Positions 1 to 11,689 of a stretch of 64,000 nucleotides of DNA are shown here, in pieces. This DNA is from Bradysia coprophila (lineage: Eukaryota > Arthropoda > Insecta > Diptera > Sciaridae), in the NCBI RefSeq assembly GCF_014529535.1, contig NC_050738.1, positions 11,555,318-11,619,317 on the forward strand, given 5' to 3'. The notes under the pieces were generated by a model. The model did no database searches. It worked only from the letters and a program-made list of their open reading frames with translations, and had not been told where the DNA came from. Numbering within the stretch: the first letter of the stretch is position 1; each line of letters begins with the position of its first letter. The translations under genes and the position numbers were made by a program.

Positions 1-3000
1 TTTCTTCCAAACGAAACAGAAACACATAATATGCAATTAGTCGACCACTTATTATGTGTTAAATATGTGTCTGTTCTGTTCAAAAATCCCCAAAAAATCG
101 TAATAAATCACCGGAGATATTCAGAAGAACAAAGCCGTAAAAGGAAGAAAATGGATGACCCATTAAATGGTACAATTGGTAACAGGAAATGTGTTCGATT
201 TCTATTTTCTTACTGTTGCCTATCTAAAACCAATATAAATATTTTCTAATTATAAAAGCCACCTTAAATAATTCTTCGTTTTAAAAATTTATTGTCAACA
301 TAATAAACGTAAAATATATTACCAACTACACGTAAAAATAAACTCAGATAAGGTCAGACAATTAACTAGCGAGTCACATTCCACAGAACGTATTAGGTTT
401 CATCATCACACAGAAAAAGTTAATTCTAAAGAAATAAAGTAAAATAAAAAGAAAAACGACAATGTGATGAATATTACAAAAATGAATAAAACAAAACAGA
501 ACGAAAAAAAAAATATTCAAAGAGATTAGCAGGGAGTTTATTCTTCTTTTGTTTTAGTTGGAAGAACCATAAATATTTTATAATATTCAGGATTTTGTGG
601 TATTATGCTACATCAATATAAAATTCTAATGATTTCAAAATTTATTGATGAATAAATTATTGAACTTGAAATTAAGCAAGACGAATTTTAAAGAAACCAA
701 AAAATTTACGTTGTGGTTGTTAAAAGAATTTTGTTTTTGGTGAAACGGCCCATCAATACATTATAGCACAGTGTGTTGTATACAATTTATTTTTTCCTGT
801 TCAGAAAAAAAAACTCTTTTTTTTAGAGGCGAGTCGGGGCTTGGCTCATTGATTTATATTTTAGATTTGGCAAAAATTCTTTCGAATAAATTTTTGTTTA
901 ACTTTTTTTTAAAAATATGTTTTTTTTTCATCTGTTCGAAGAAAGTGACTAACTCATTAATTTCAACAGTGATTTCTATGTGGTATTCTCGAAAAATAGT
1001 TAAATTACACGCATACTTAATCGAATAAATATGCAAATGAAGATCATTCACCTGATTTTAGCGCAAAGGCATCGCTATCAGATTATCAATTTATGACTGA
1101 AAAATATTTTACCAATGGCTACGAATATAATAGCGACTAATTAAAAAAAGTCAATAATTTTTCGTTGGAATGAATAAAATCTCTTCACAGGAGACTATTA
1201 TCTAGAAACAGGCAACGTGAGACAAGTTATTCGTTTTAAATGTAAATTATCTGAAGCTCGTTCACCCGTTGCTGGTATAATATTTCTGAGAATACTTTTC
1301 CACGCGGTGTGCTTTGCTTATGGCTAAATTTTCATCGTTAAATCTGCTACTTTCATTGTTTAAAGTTTAAAGCTCGATACAAAATCTATTACCTCATCAG
1401 TTTTAATGAAAGGTTTCACGCCTCAGCCAGGGTCAATTGGTTTATATAACAATCTGTTTGTGAAAGTAGAAATTCTAAAATTACACGTTTTACTTCGAAG
1501 ATGAATTCCTTTACGTTTTACAATAATGGGTGATAATAATCGGTCTAATAATTATTGTACCAGTTCTACTTACTTTAACTAACCATAAGTCTAAGTTATA
1601 CTTCGATTTAACAATTAAACTGATCTCATCATAAGAATGTCATTTTGGTGGGTTTCGTTTGTTTCTTTCGTTTTACTCCTTACACCATATAGAAGTAGTG
1701 TTTGTCTTTACTTTTCTTCAATTCCACACGTACCTGTGTGAGTGAAACAACACTCTTTACGCTTCTTTTGTTGACAACATGTAGAACGATGTAGAATGCT
1801 AACCAATTACAAACGTTAATTGAGTTGAGTTTACTAATCATAGACATAATCAGAGTCTAGTGCAACTATGACTCCAGTGTTACAAGGTATAAAATCAAAA
1901 CTATGTATGAGGTTGGTTGTTCCGCTTTTAAGAAAAATCTAATCATTTGACAACGACAGCAATTATAAAAATAAGCGTTGACGTGTTCGTGTGGTTTTAT
2001 GTATTAAAGTGAAGTAAAAGATTTTGTATCAAGCAGTAGGAATTACTTTGAACAAAAGAAGTAACAGATTAAATCGATAGATGATGATATACTCCAGATA
2101 CCTCTAAGTACATGCAAATTCATCCTAAACTATGGTACTTACAAGACTTTCAGTCTCAACAAACCATTTTTACCAAAATTTTAATCGATAGAACTATTTT
2201 CGAGTTTTTATTCCTTTTAAAACTTCCGGTTCCAAATACAAAATTTCAGTAAAATCTCATGTGTAGGTACATCGGATTATAATAATGTGTGATGCGAGAA
2301 TTTTTATTCGACGATTACAACTTGGTTATAAAAAAAACAAACTTTCATTTAAATTTTAAATTGACGGATATTCGAAAATATTAAAATAAATTTTTGAATG
2401 AAATTGGAACAAATTGCCGTATTTAATTCGATCGGAAAATGTAAATCTCCTTTAGCCTATGGAATTCATTCAGATTCGAAATTATAATGAATTTAAATTG
2501 AGGCGCTGACTGACAAAAAAAAACCAGGCATAATATTCATCACTTTATAAACAACAAAAAATCGAGAGACTCTATCGAAACACAAAAAAATGTTTATTTG
2601 AAAAATGTTTGACCTGCATTTGAAACAAAATTTTTTTTATATATTTTATTTCTAAGCGCACGTAGAATGACAAGAAAAGCATTTTTTTGTATCTTTGTGT
2701 GTTACAAACACATCAAAAACAAACCAACTCACACACGAACTTTTTAGTCACCTTGTAGAAGAATGCCACGAGTATGAACATATCACCGACACAGAATTCC
2801 TTGTTCATTTATAGTAATTGCGTAAAAATATTTGTTTTGAACGCCAATCATTCATCGGAATGTACAGGGTGTTTGAGAAGTGATAGAAAACAAAAATTGT
2901 AAATTTCAATAAATTTGTGTTAATATTTACCATTTTTAGATTAAATTGTGGCGAACGTGTCAACAACAAAAAATTTTTGTGAAAATTTATTTGTTTAATC

Positions 3001-5470
3001 CCAATAAATCCGTGAAATATGTCCGATGTGTTTTAATGGTAATCCAATTAGATATGTTCACTAAATGTATCGTTAACTTGTTGAATGTAAGGTTTTTCTT
3101 TTCTATGTTGAAAATTCACAATATTTTCGTTTAAACTTAATTTTTATACTCGAAAACAAATATCACTGACTCGACGAAAACTTTTATTTAAAACAATTTT
3201 TTTATATTTACTTTTCGATGCTATGGACTATATTCCTCAAGTTATTATTAGGGTCAATGATTTCTCAATATAAAATTTCAATTCAATTAAACATAAAAAT
3301 GTATTTCGTCTATTTAAATTTAACTATCGAGTGCACAACTCTACTAGAGTGTACCACTGAAAAATTCGTGTAAAAAGTTACAATTTTGATCTAGTAACTA
3401 TTTCCGTAAAGCTAAACAAATCGAACATAAGTCTATGAAATAGCCGTCACAAACGCATTTAATATGAGTTTATTTGATGAAATTCGACACTTATAATTCG
3501 GGAAAAAAAAACTAGCCGGGTGGACAAATAACCGCCGTCTTTTACGTCTTCTACGGTCAAGTTGTTTAAATAAACTAACTTCTCAACATCACTCGCAATG
3601 TTGAGTATGTGTGTTGGAAAAAGGCCTCAAACGAAAAATTCCAAACTCACTACTAGCACTGAATCAGAAAAAAAACCTTAACTAGAGAGTTTGTGTCGAT
3701 GTGTGTATATAATACGATAGTACACGAATGTTGGAAGCCTCAGTCTAAGCTATGCAATGAACTTTTTTTTTGTTCCTGTATTTTCTTAATCGTTTTGTTG
3801 TTTCATTCCTTCAATTTACACAGTTCATTATACGAAGAGAAAAATAAAAATGAATTCTTTTATGTATGTGGATATAAATGCGATGTGATTGCATGTATTG
3901 CGTTTGCCACATACCACCTCATAAATGTAATGTTTTACCTGTGGTTACCTGTAGTTAAAACTCTTAAATTTTTCTTGCTCTTAGCAAGTGGTATTGGTGT
4001 GTGTATTGAGTTAGTGGTAATTGTTAAGGTAACTCAAAGCACTCATCGCATATTAATTAATAAAATAGATAGTTGTGAAAAATGATTTCAATAGAAAACG
4101 GTTTTGTAGATATATGTAGGAGATATGTGAGATAATTTCTCTCCGTTCGATTTTGCCATACACTTCCAATGAATAGCAAACATAATTCGCACAATACTCC
4201 CATACTGAATCGGTATTTAAATGATTTGCATAAATTTTGGAAATGTTATGTAGTACAACATGTAACGTAGCAACTAAGTATAGGTTTCTGAGTATTCATC
4301 AAGATGGGAAACAGTAAACATAGCTCGTGGTAGAATTGAATTCATTGAATAAAAATTGAGCACCCAACATTGATGCGTATCTTTAATAGATTACAAATCA
4401 TCGACAGCAACGACAAAGATAGGCGATAAGTTCTACCTAATGTCGTCTTATATAGCAAAATATTATGTTATAACAAATGAAGGAGTAGATTTTGTATAAA
4501 TCATGTCAAAATTCACAGGTCGAAAGAAGTAAAAGATTCGTTAATCATGTTGTTGCTACTTTTGATGGCTCTTTTAAGGTTACTTGTGATTTAATTGTAG
4601 GCCATCGTTTACTTTTGTTGTTGATGTCGATAGCAGATTAATCATTTTTGAAAGATTACAATAAGATGTTGAATTTCGTTCTAATACCTACTAATACTAA
4701 TTGGGGACAGTATCAGTATATCAGTAGTCGGAAACCTATTACAAAAGTTTATCAATGAGAGAACAATATGTGTCCAACTACTGATGAATGTCGGGAGATT
4801 GATCATTATAGGGTATGTTAGATTTTCAATTTAAATGTAATTTTTGCAGAAATTTTGTGTTATATTCGTCATTGCAGAGTGCAGACCCGAAAAAATGGAA
4901 CTTTTTGATATTTTGGAGATAGCACTCGTATACCTCAATTTCTACAAAGTCGAAATGTATTATTGTTGCTTGGGTGTACATTACGTCCTTGGTTCCAAAC
5001 ATTTATTTTGACGAGTGCGACCCGCAGGAGAGGGCGGTATTCACACTCGTCGATAAAAATTTGTAATCACACGCGTACTGTGGTTTACGTGATTAAGCAA
5101 TGTAAATAGTGAAAACAGGTCGTCTGCATTTACTGAAATAACTTCTTAATTATTCACTTTGGACAATTTTTTTTTTACTTGTTCCTAATGAGCTAGTGCT
5201 ACGAGATAAAGCCACCTTTCAGAGTTCGTCGACTGAAAAAACTGTCAACAACAAAAGATGTGCTTTTGTCTCGGCTTTCGCCTAAGCAACATTTTTCTAA
5301 TACATTTTCAGTTTGTAGGAATTGAACTGCAGTTGACATCAATGAAATTTAGGCAAAAATTTTCTTCAGTTGTTTTTCAGCGGGTTTGCGCATAAAAAAC
5401 TTTTTACAAAATTGTACCTTTTGATACAATTCCACGGGCATGTGCGTAATTATTTTAATCGTATGAACAA
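1..5470. other. AT-rich DNA without supported genes
   Basis: Only short ORFs. The longest, 3693-4085 (130 codons), has hydrophobic stretches and AT-driven codons (Phe, Ile, Leu, Tyr) but no recognisable family, so it is not called. Copies of a dispersed repeat with GAAGTAAAAGATTTTGT / AAAAGAAGTAACAGATT occur at about 2010-2080 and 4380-4545. Confidence 0.45.
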
Positions 5471-5805
5471 CACTGATAAAAAAATTTACGTCCAGTATGT
5501 ATGAAATGGATGGCATACAGCTTCATTTCTGCCTTACTTCGGATATGTATATTTCAACGTCTGACATGTATATCCAACGTCTGACATGTATATCCAACGT
5601 CTGACATGTATATCGTACATGTCCGACGTATAGTCATACGTACTGCTCGTGACTATCCGTGTCACTCGTATGTTTGTACATCGAACATGTACGATATACT
5701 TGCCAGACGTTGGAATATACATATCCGAAGTAAGGCAGAAATGAAGCTGTCTGCCAGCCATTTCATACATACTGGATGTATGTTGACGAATTTTTTTTAT
5801 CAGTG
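5471..5805. mobile_element. Foldback/MITE element with about 85-bp arms and internal 20-mer repeats
   Basis: Starts CACTGATAAAAAAA and ends with its complement TTTTTTTATCAGTG. Arms 5471-5550 and 5713-5805 pair almost perfectly (for example TACTTCGGATATGTAT and its complement). Just inside the left arm lie three consecutive 20-bp units of CCAACGTCTGACATGTATAT type (about 5557-5612). No transposase ORF; overlapping ORFs at this site are side effects of the palindrome. No clear target-site duplication beyond AA. Confidence 0.75.
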
Positions 5806-6085
5806 AAGCACTTTTGTTTATAGGAGTGAATCATCTGAAGCTTCCTGCCTTAATTTCACGGATAGTGTACGAGAGCTTTCTTTAAAAAAAAGTGAAACTT
5901 TTAAACTCTGAGTGCTCCAAGAGCGATAGTTTGTGGTCAGAGCAAAGCAAGGGCTGCAATTCGCTCAAGGTGGAATTTCATATTTCTTCCCGAGTGAACA
6001 CAACGTTTCCCATGTTTGCGTTTTGCGAAAGTCTGCATTTTTGTCCACTTTAAAGAAAATACAAAAAAGCGTGTTTTGGTATTCA

Positions 6086-6131
6086 GCCATTTTAGGGGAG
6101 AAAATGATTATTTTCTCGCCTAAAATGGCCA
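6086..6131. repeat. Short near-perfect hairpin
   Basis: GCCATTTTAGGGGAGAAAAT pairs with ATTTTCTCGCCTAAAATGGC with one mismatch and a loop of about 4 nt. No function assigned; probably core of a small MITE. Confidence 0.5.
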
Positions 6132-6324
6132 CTCTCAGAATGACAGCAAAATGCCATTTTCACAACGCTTCATAGTAAACAAAATACTATTTTTGGTCAA
6201 TGTTTCAGGAGTATGTTAGAAATTTTTAAATTTTTTAACATGTGTCCGGCGCCCAAAATGAGGGAGTTTTGAGATTTTTCTCGGGTTTTCGAGACCCCTT
6301 ACACGAAATTGTTTTTGAGTATCT

Positions 6325-6412
6325 TGTGTTGGACGATTGATTTTAGGCACTTTAGGAACTCACTTCATCCGGGCCACAACTCACGAAATTGCCTGAAATC
6401 AATCGTCCAAAA
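6325..6412. repeat. Small inverted repeat (about 24-bp arms)
   Basis: TGTTGGACGATTGATTTTAGGCA (near 6327) pairs with TGCCTGAAATCAATCGTCCAAAACA (near 6391), separated by about 40 bp. A (TA)n tract follows at 6418-6430. The sequence just upstream (6236-6320, with CAAAATGAGGGAGTTTTGAG) reappears inverted near 58680-58765, so this belongs to a dispersed family. Confidence 0.5.
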
Positions 6413-7269
6413 CAGATATATATATATATACAAATAACGATTAGAACCTTGCTATGCTCAATGTTTGTGGCCTAATGCTCGGCTTATCAACTGTTAAACA
6501 ATATTTTAACAAAACAATTCCCTATTTTGGACAGATCCAAAAGAAAAAGTTTCCAAATTATTCCATAAATGATCAAACCAAATCACATTCCTAAATTGAA
6601 CACTAAATAATTCAAATCATAAGCAATAAATAAATCCAAAATGTAGAATATAAAATTAACTTACACTTTATGTTACCAGCATAATTATTCCTATACGTCT
6701 ATGTATTTAACGAAGAACGAAATAAATAAATAAAAAAAAAACAACAACACAGAGAACATGGCATCAGAGAAAAAAAAGCCTTTTATTGTATATACCTCTA
6801 AAAGAATTCCTTTTATTTACCTCAATCATATTATTATTTCAATTCAAAAATCCACTCGAAACCATCAAAATAGTCAGACTTGAAGTGGAATCGCATCAAA
6901 ACGATAAAATTCTTTTTTGTATAATGTTCGCTCGAGAAAATATATACACAAAACATATTTTGTAAGATATTTTTCCAAACTGCAGGTCGTACGAAAGTGA
7001 TGGTGAATTAGAATGTAGCGGTTGAACAAAGAAAGGAGATGGCGTGTTGAACATGGTTTTATAAGAAAGAATGAAATTTTTCAGGCATTGGTTTTGGAAT
7101 CTTTTTATATTGCTTATAGAGGTTTGATACAGGAGATGTGTATATATGTTTCACCATTCAGCAAGAAGTGGTTTATAAGAACAAGAACCATGGGCTTTAT
7201 GAAATTTTCATAGACACGCTGTTCTATTTACAAATTACCATATACCATGGGTGTAATGGCCAAACCAAT

Positions 7270-9444
7270 TCAATTTTGTCCAGTGTTTTTATCAAATAAA
7301 TTCAAGTTATGCTTCACTTCATCACTATCAGCTAGGACATTTTTGGCCGCTAGAAAATATGAATGTGCCTTATCACGTTGACCGCTCTTGATGGCCAGTA
7401 CCGCTAAATTGTTCAGAGCTGCTCCATGTGATCCATCTGAACTAATACACAAGCGAAGGCATCTTTTTGCCAAGTTAAAATCTCCACTGGTCTAAAAGTA
7501 AGGACTAATTTAGTAAGTGACCGAAGAAGAGAACGGCGTAGGGTAGATGTTTTCTTAATATGCTTCAGAAGACATTTTTTCGAAAATATCACTCAACTTT
7601 GAACTAGATAATAATTAAAGGCCGACATACCATTGCTACAAAACTTAAATTATACCACACATCAGCTCGTTGCTCTGCAGTTATTGCTAAAATGAGTGAA
7701 AACGTCGATTCAATTCAATCGTTTTTAATTCCGTTAGATCGACTACGTACCATTACGCAATGCTCGTTGAAAGCATGGTAAAACTAAATCGAGCTGACCA
7801 CCATAAAGGCAACACAATCCAAGGTTACAGTAGAGTTCACAACTATGAGCTCCCATTGATAAAATGCGTCTGCAATGCAATGCCAATTTTCATTATTAAA
7901 ATGGATTCTAATTCGAATGTACGTGATTGTTGGACCTGTAATACATTAATGCCATTTCTGGCTGATTTCCGTAAAAGTGATGAACAGCAATACAGGACAA
8001 CGCTTCGGTATTGATTGGTTCTAATTGGGCTATGTGTCTGTACATCCTAGCCGAAGCTTGGAGATTGTTCATCAATTCGAATATTCTACCCTGTTGTGTG
8101 AATAAGCTCACATCATTTGGCAATTTCTCCAGACAATCTACAGAAATTTTTAGAATATTTTTAATTCAAATAGTTATTGACCTTCTGCAGACATGCTATG
8201 ACTTGTATAACCAGCTAGTCTACTACTTTTCATTTCAAGATAATTAATAAGTGCAAAATCTTGTACTTCATGCAGTTTTACCAAGCATAACTTGATATAT
8301 AAGATAACATTAACTAAGGCTCCTTGTTTATTTTTGGCGTCGCCTTTGTTAACAGATGACAGAACACATTGTCTTCAGAAGGTATGCTAGGACTTTGAGA
8401 TTTACCTGATAAAATTTTAAGTGCAGCAAGTGGTTGATCAATCTTGACATAGACTCTTGATAGGAGCAGGGCAGTGTCTGGATGCTGAGGAAATTGAGCT
8501 AAAGCAACTTTCAAGTGTGGCTCAGCGTCTCTCGGCTTGCCCAATGCAAGATAGCAGCGACCTCGTTGCACATACCACCACATAAGTGACGAACCTTTCT
8601 TTTTGTGCTCGATTATCGTTTCACATAGCGACAATGCTTTCTTTACGTCTCCCTCATGATAATACAAAAATTGAAACAGTTGCTTGGAAACTGAATCTTT
8701 TTCAACAAATTTGGCTGGATTGAGCTGAGACGATTGAAACAGTGAACCAGTTGGATCACCCAATTGAAACATCGAAGCGGACCCTAAGCGAATGTTTTTT
8801 GCTGATCCTGATCGGGATCCAGTTCCTAACGCAGTTCGCGATTTCATTGAACTGCCAGGTCTTTGGGAAATAGTTCCTGGACGAGCCTATAGTTTATGTG
8901 ATTTGGTACATTCAGTTTGAAGTCGTTCCATTAACAAAATTTACCATTCCAGTTAATGGTCTACCAGCTGAGGTTCTTGGTCTGCTTGTGGATGCACCAT
9001 TTTTCAGGTCCAATGATGTAGCTGTTCGAAGAGACGTACCAGCCCTTGCTGCCGTTGCTAATTGATTTGTATCGAACGGATCATTTTCTGAGCAGACAAA
9101 AATTTCATGTAAATAACTTGCATAATAGAAAAACACAAAAAGAATAACAAAACCACACGAACAACAACATTCCTTTTTTTTTCAACACACAAAAATCCTA
9201 AATTCCAATCTCATTTTTTTATTGTTCAACAAATTTTTTTCCCTCTTGGTTTTCTTTTTATACCTACAATACCATCATCTGCCTCGATATCGTCAACATA
9301 AACCCTGTTCGTCATAGAACGCATTTTGAGTTCCCAAGGTCCTTTGTGAAACGAGTTATTCTTGAGTAAGGTGTTGCACATTTCGATGCATTCATCATAT
9401 TTTCGTCTTCGATATAATGATATAGCCAAGTAATACGAGTCCAT
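7270..9444 (-). CDS. TTC8: TTC8 / BBS8, tetratricopeptide subunit of the BBSome
   Basis: TTC8 is a BBSome subunit used in trafficking of membrane cargo to and from cilia; in insects it is expected in ciliated sensory neurons and sperm. The reconstructed coding exons are 9444-9264, 9087-8945, 8886-8406, 8137-7936, 7869-7751, 7686-7631 and 7491-7270, with compatible phases, giving 467 residues. The N-terminus (YRRRKYDECIEMCNTLL) and the 'RPRTSAGRPLTG' tract match the family signature. The TPR array then follows, with clear family matches around NLGLCCLYG, ADVWYNLSFVAM and ALNNLAVLAIKSG. The start is the only upstream ATG in frame and aligns with vertebrate BBS8. The chain is about 50-70 residues shorter at the C-terminus than human TTC8, so a missed last exon is possible. 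The exon 4 donor reads GTCCAA, a weak consensus, but only that junction restores the conserved YYRR reading. Exon borders are inferred by eye. Confidence 0.93.
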
Positions 9445-10091
9445 GAATTTCGGATGGGTTTGGTTTTATCTGTTTTAACTTCTTACTTTTTCTTTTTTCA
9501 GTTGTTACACCACAACACTGAATTTTCGTATCTGAAATTTAATTATACGCTCAACACAACATGTTTGATATAGTCGTTTCCATGCCAGCACTATCGTAAA
9601 AACATGTGCACTTCCTATAATGCCATCTACTGTACAATATTAAGAATTTACGGCAATATCGTTTCAATCAATGGACATGGACATGTTTCTTTTAAGGAAA
9701 TATTTTCATTGTCTGTTTTCCTTTTTTATTCTGAAGACGCAGTTGTTACTCAAAATCTCGATAAATACGTATCGTTTATGCAACTGTAACCATCGAGAGT
9801 GTTTTTGTGTGGAAGAGTTAAGCGCGAATACACTGTATAGATGTTCGCGGTGTTAATATACCTCGAGTCGGAATTTTAAACCAAATTTTGTAGGTAGGCT
9901 ATATTAGTAGAATATGATAGTTTGTTACGGCCGGAGAGTACAAAGGGGGATCCAAGTGGATAACTCCCACTGTCAGGGGTTCAACGTTCAAACTCTACTG
10001 GGTATGTGCACAGGCACCAGCTCTTGATATGTCACGGTCATTCTTTAAAAGAATGAAAAGGTGTTATGCGAGCTGCGACTAGACGATAACG
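9445..10091. other. TTC8 upstream region
   Basis: Presumed promoter side of TTC8; no core element can be assigned. The stretch 9930-10090 is GC-richer (CGGCCGGAGAGTACAAAGGG) and may be a retroelement scrap. ORFs at 9604-9856 overlap in two frames and are not called. Confidence 0.35.
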
Positions 10092-10297
10092 TCTTAAGAG
10101 GCATCGATGCTTAGCTAAAATTGTAGCCTACATTTACGTGTTTCATATTTAATTTTTGATGATATCTTTCCACCAGAATCCTTTTTGAAAAATGTACGAC
10201 CGTATTAAATAAAAATTAGTGTTGGTTGTAGTCGTTTGACGAGACACGTAAGTGTAGGGTACAATTTTAGCTAAGCATCGATACCTCAAGCGGTTCA
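10092..10297. mobile_element. MITE, TAGCTAAAATTGTAGCCTACA family, copy 1
   Basis: Terminal inverted repeats of about 45 bp: GGCATCGATGCTTAGCTAAA on the left is mirrored by TTTAGCTAAGCATCGATACC on the right. The interior contains CCAGAATCCTTTTTGAAAAA and GTACGACC blocks also found at 52545-52905 and 58388-58880. No coding capacity. Confidence 0.65.
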
Positions 10298-10565
10298 TCA
10301 GTTTCATAGTGATTTACGTCGTTGATTCTCTTTTAGTTTTACAGTTGAAGTTCTGTATACACTACATATGTAACCTTCTCTTATATAAGTTCCTTCGTTT
10401 TTAGAACGACATCCTGATAGAGCCAAAGTATATAGGCATACTCAGTATGTCTACATACTTTGGATAGAGCCTGGACTTTCTAGCAAAATTTCTCAGCACT
10501 GATTAACGCTGTCGGCAAGTCGGTCTTCTGTCACTTCATAAGAACAAAATTTCATAATCGAAAAC

Positions 10566-10865
10566 TAAGAGTAATTATACCTAGAGAGGAAATGTGAGTT
10601 AATGTCGAACAAAATTTCGTAAAATATGTGGTCCCAACATGAAATACGAAATGTTTATTGGTATGTGTGTTTGCCCTCTTAATTATTTGCCGCTCTCCAA
10701 ACTATCCAGAATGAAATCCACCGAATGGCATTGAACTATCAAAAGCGAAACAGCGTCAACGCATACTTGCATTGGTGTAAAAGTATACGAAATGTGTATA
10801 TTATACAAACTGATGTTGGGACCACATTTCGTCGTACAAATTTCCTCTCTAGGTATAATTACTCC
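10566..10865. mobile_element. MITE with GAGTAATTATACCTAGAGAGG termini
   Basis: About 30-bp termini (AGTAATTATACCTAGAGAGG at 10570 and CCTCTCTAGGTATAATTACT at 10845) in inverted orientation, plus a second inner inverted pair (TGGTCCCAACAT near 10630 and ATGTTGGGACCA near 10815). Non-coding, roughly 300 bp. Confidence 0.65.
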
Positions 10866-11096
10866 AAGATCAATTAAAAAATTAATTTTTTTTAAAGGTT
10901 ATAATTGAACAAAAATAACATGAAAACAAAATTAAATAGGAAAATTCGATAAAATTTTCACAAAATCAATTTATCAAAAAAAAACTCCAATTACAAATTA
11001 CTGGATGCTGCACACAGTTTCGATTGGTTCATCACCGGCTGTTGTATAGAACCAGCAACTCCATCCGCTTTCTTTTTTAATGTTTTTAACATTTTG

Positions 11097-11313
11097 TTAA
11101 CCTGTTACAGACGGCAAGTATATCATTAGTATTATATTATCGGGTCTATTACTTACACTGATCAAAGTATTTTTAATCGGTTGATTTTAAATCTTGTACT
11201 TCAATTTTTAAACATGCAGTTCACCATATAAACAACCATATTACCCAGAGCTTGTCATTATACATGTCTTCGTTATCGATAACAGATGAATAGCCATATG
11301 TGACAGGTTAAGG
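11097..11313. mobile_element. MITE, TTAACCTGTTACAGA family, copy 1
   Basis: Bounded by TTAACCTGTTACAGAC and ATGTGACAGGTTAA. Aligns over its whole length with 16888-17104, sharing TCGGGTCTATTACT, AATCTTGTACTTCAATTTTT, CCATATTACCCAGAG and GTTATCGATAACAGATGAAT. Non-coding. Confidence 0.65.
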
Positions 11314-11689
11314 TCATCATCAAGTCTGATGTCATAACCATTCGAAAACTAGGAATCTTTTTATCTGCAAATGATCCAAAAAAAGGAAACATGAAACCAA
11401 ATCTGGAAGAAGAGGTTTTGCGTTCTACCATTTTGAATTTTACACAACGCGCATGTTTCATCTATTTTTATTTTTAAAGACCGATTTTGTGATTCGATTG
11501 ATTTAATACTGAATGTGCAGATCTCCAGAGCCAATAATTCCTTCAAATATAGGTTTTGTCTCTTCGAGTAGTTATTGTTCATCTTTGTATTTGATTTACG
11601 CGTTTGAAATAAATACGTTTGAGTTATCAAATAGCTTTATCGAAAATGCAAGCAATGAGAACTGAACAGATCATGGCCCTACGCTAGTG

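Larger units (their letters stand above)
5806..7269. other. Intergenic DNA downstream of TTC8
   Basis: Apart from the two small inverted repeats at 6086-6131 and 6325-6412 and A/T microsatellites (for example 6720-6740), nothing recognisable. ORFs 5933-6175 and 7022-7213 lack family signals. Confidence 0.4.

Noticed and set aside
5606-5806. Overlapping sense and antisense ORFs at the 5.5-5.8 kb palindrome
   Set aside because: They only reflect the inverted repeat and its tandem 20-mers.
8314-8405. Continuation of TTC8 exon 3 to its ORF end (SQSPSIPSEDN...)
   Set aside because: It departs from the TPR family; a donor at 8405 and the exon at 8137 restore the homologous reading.
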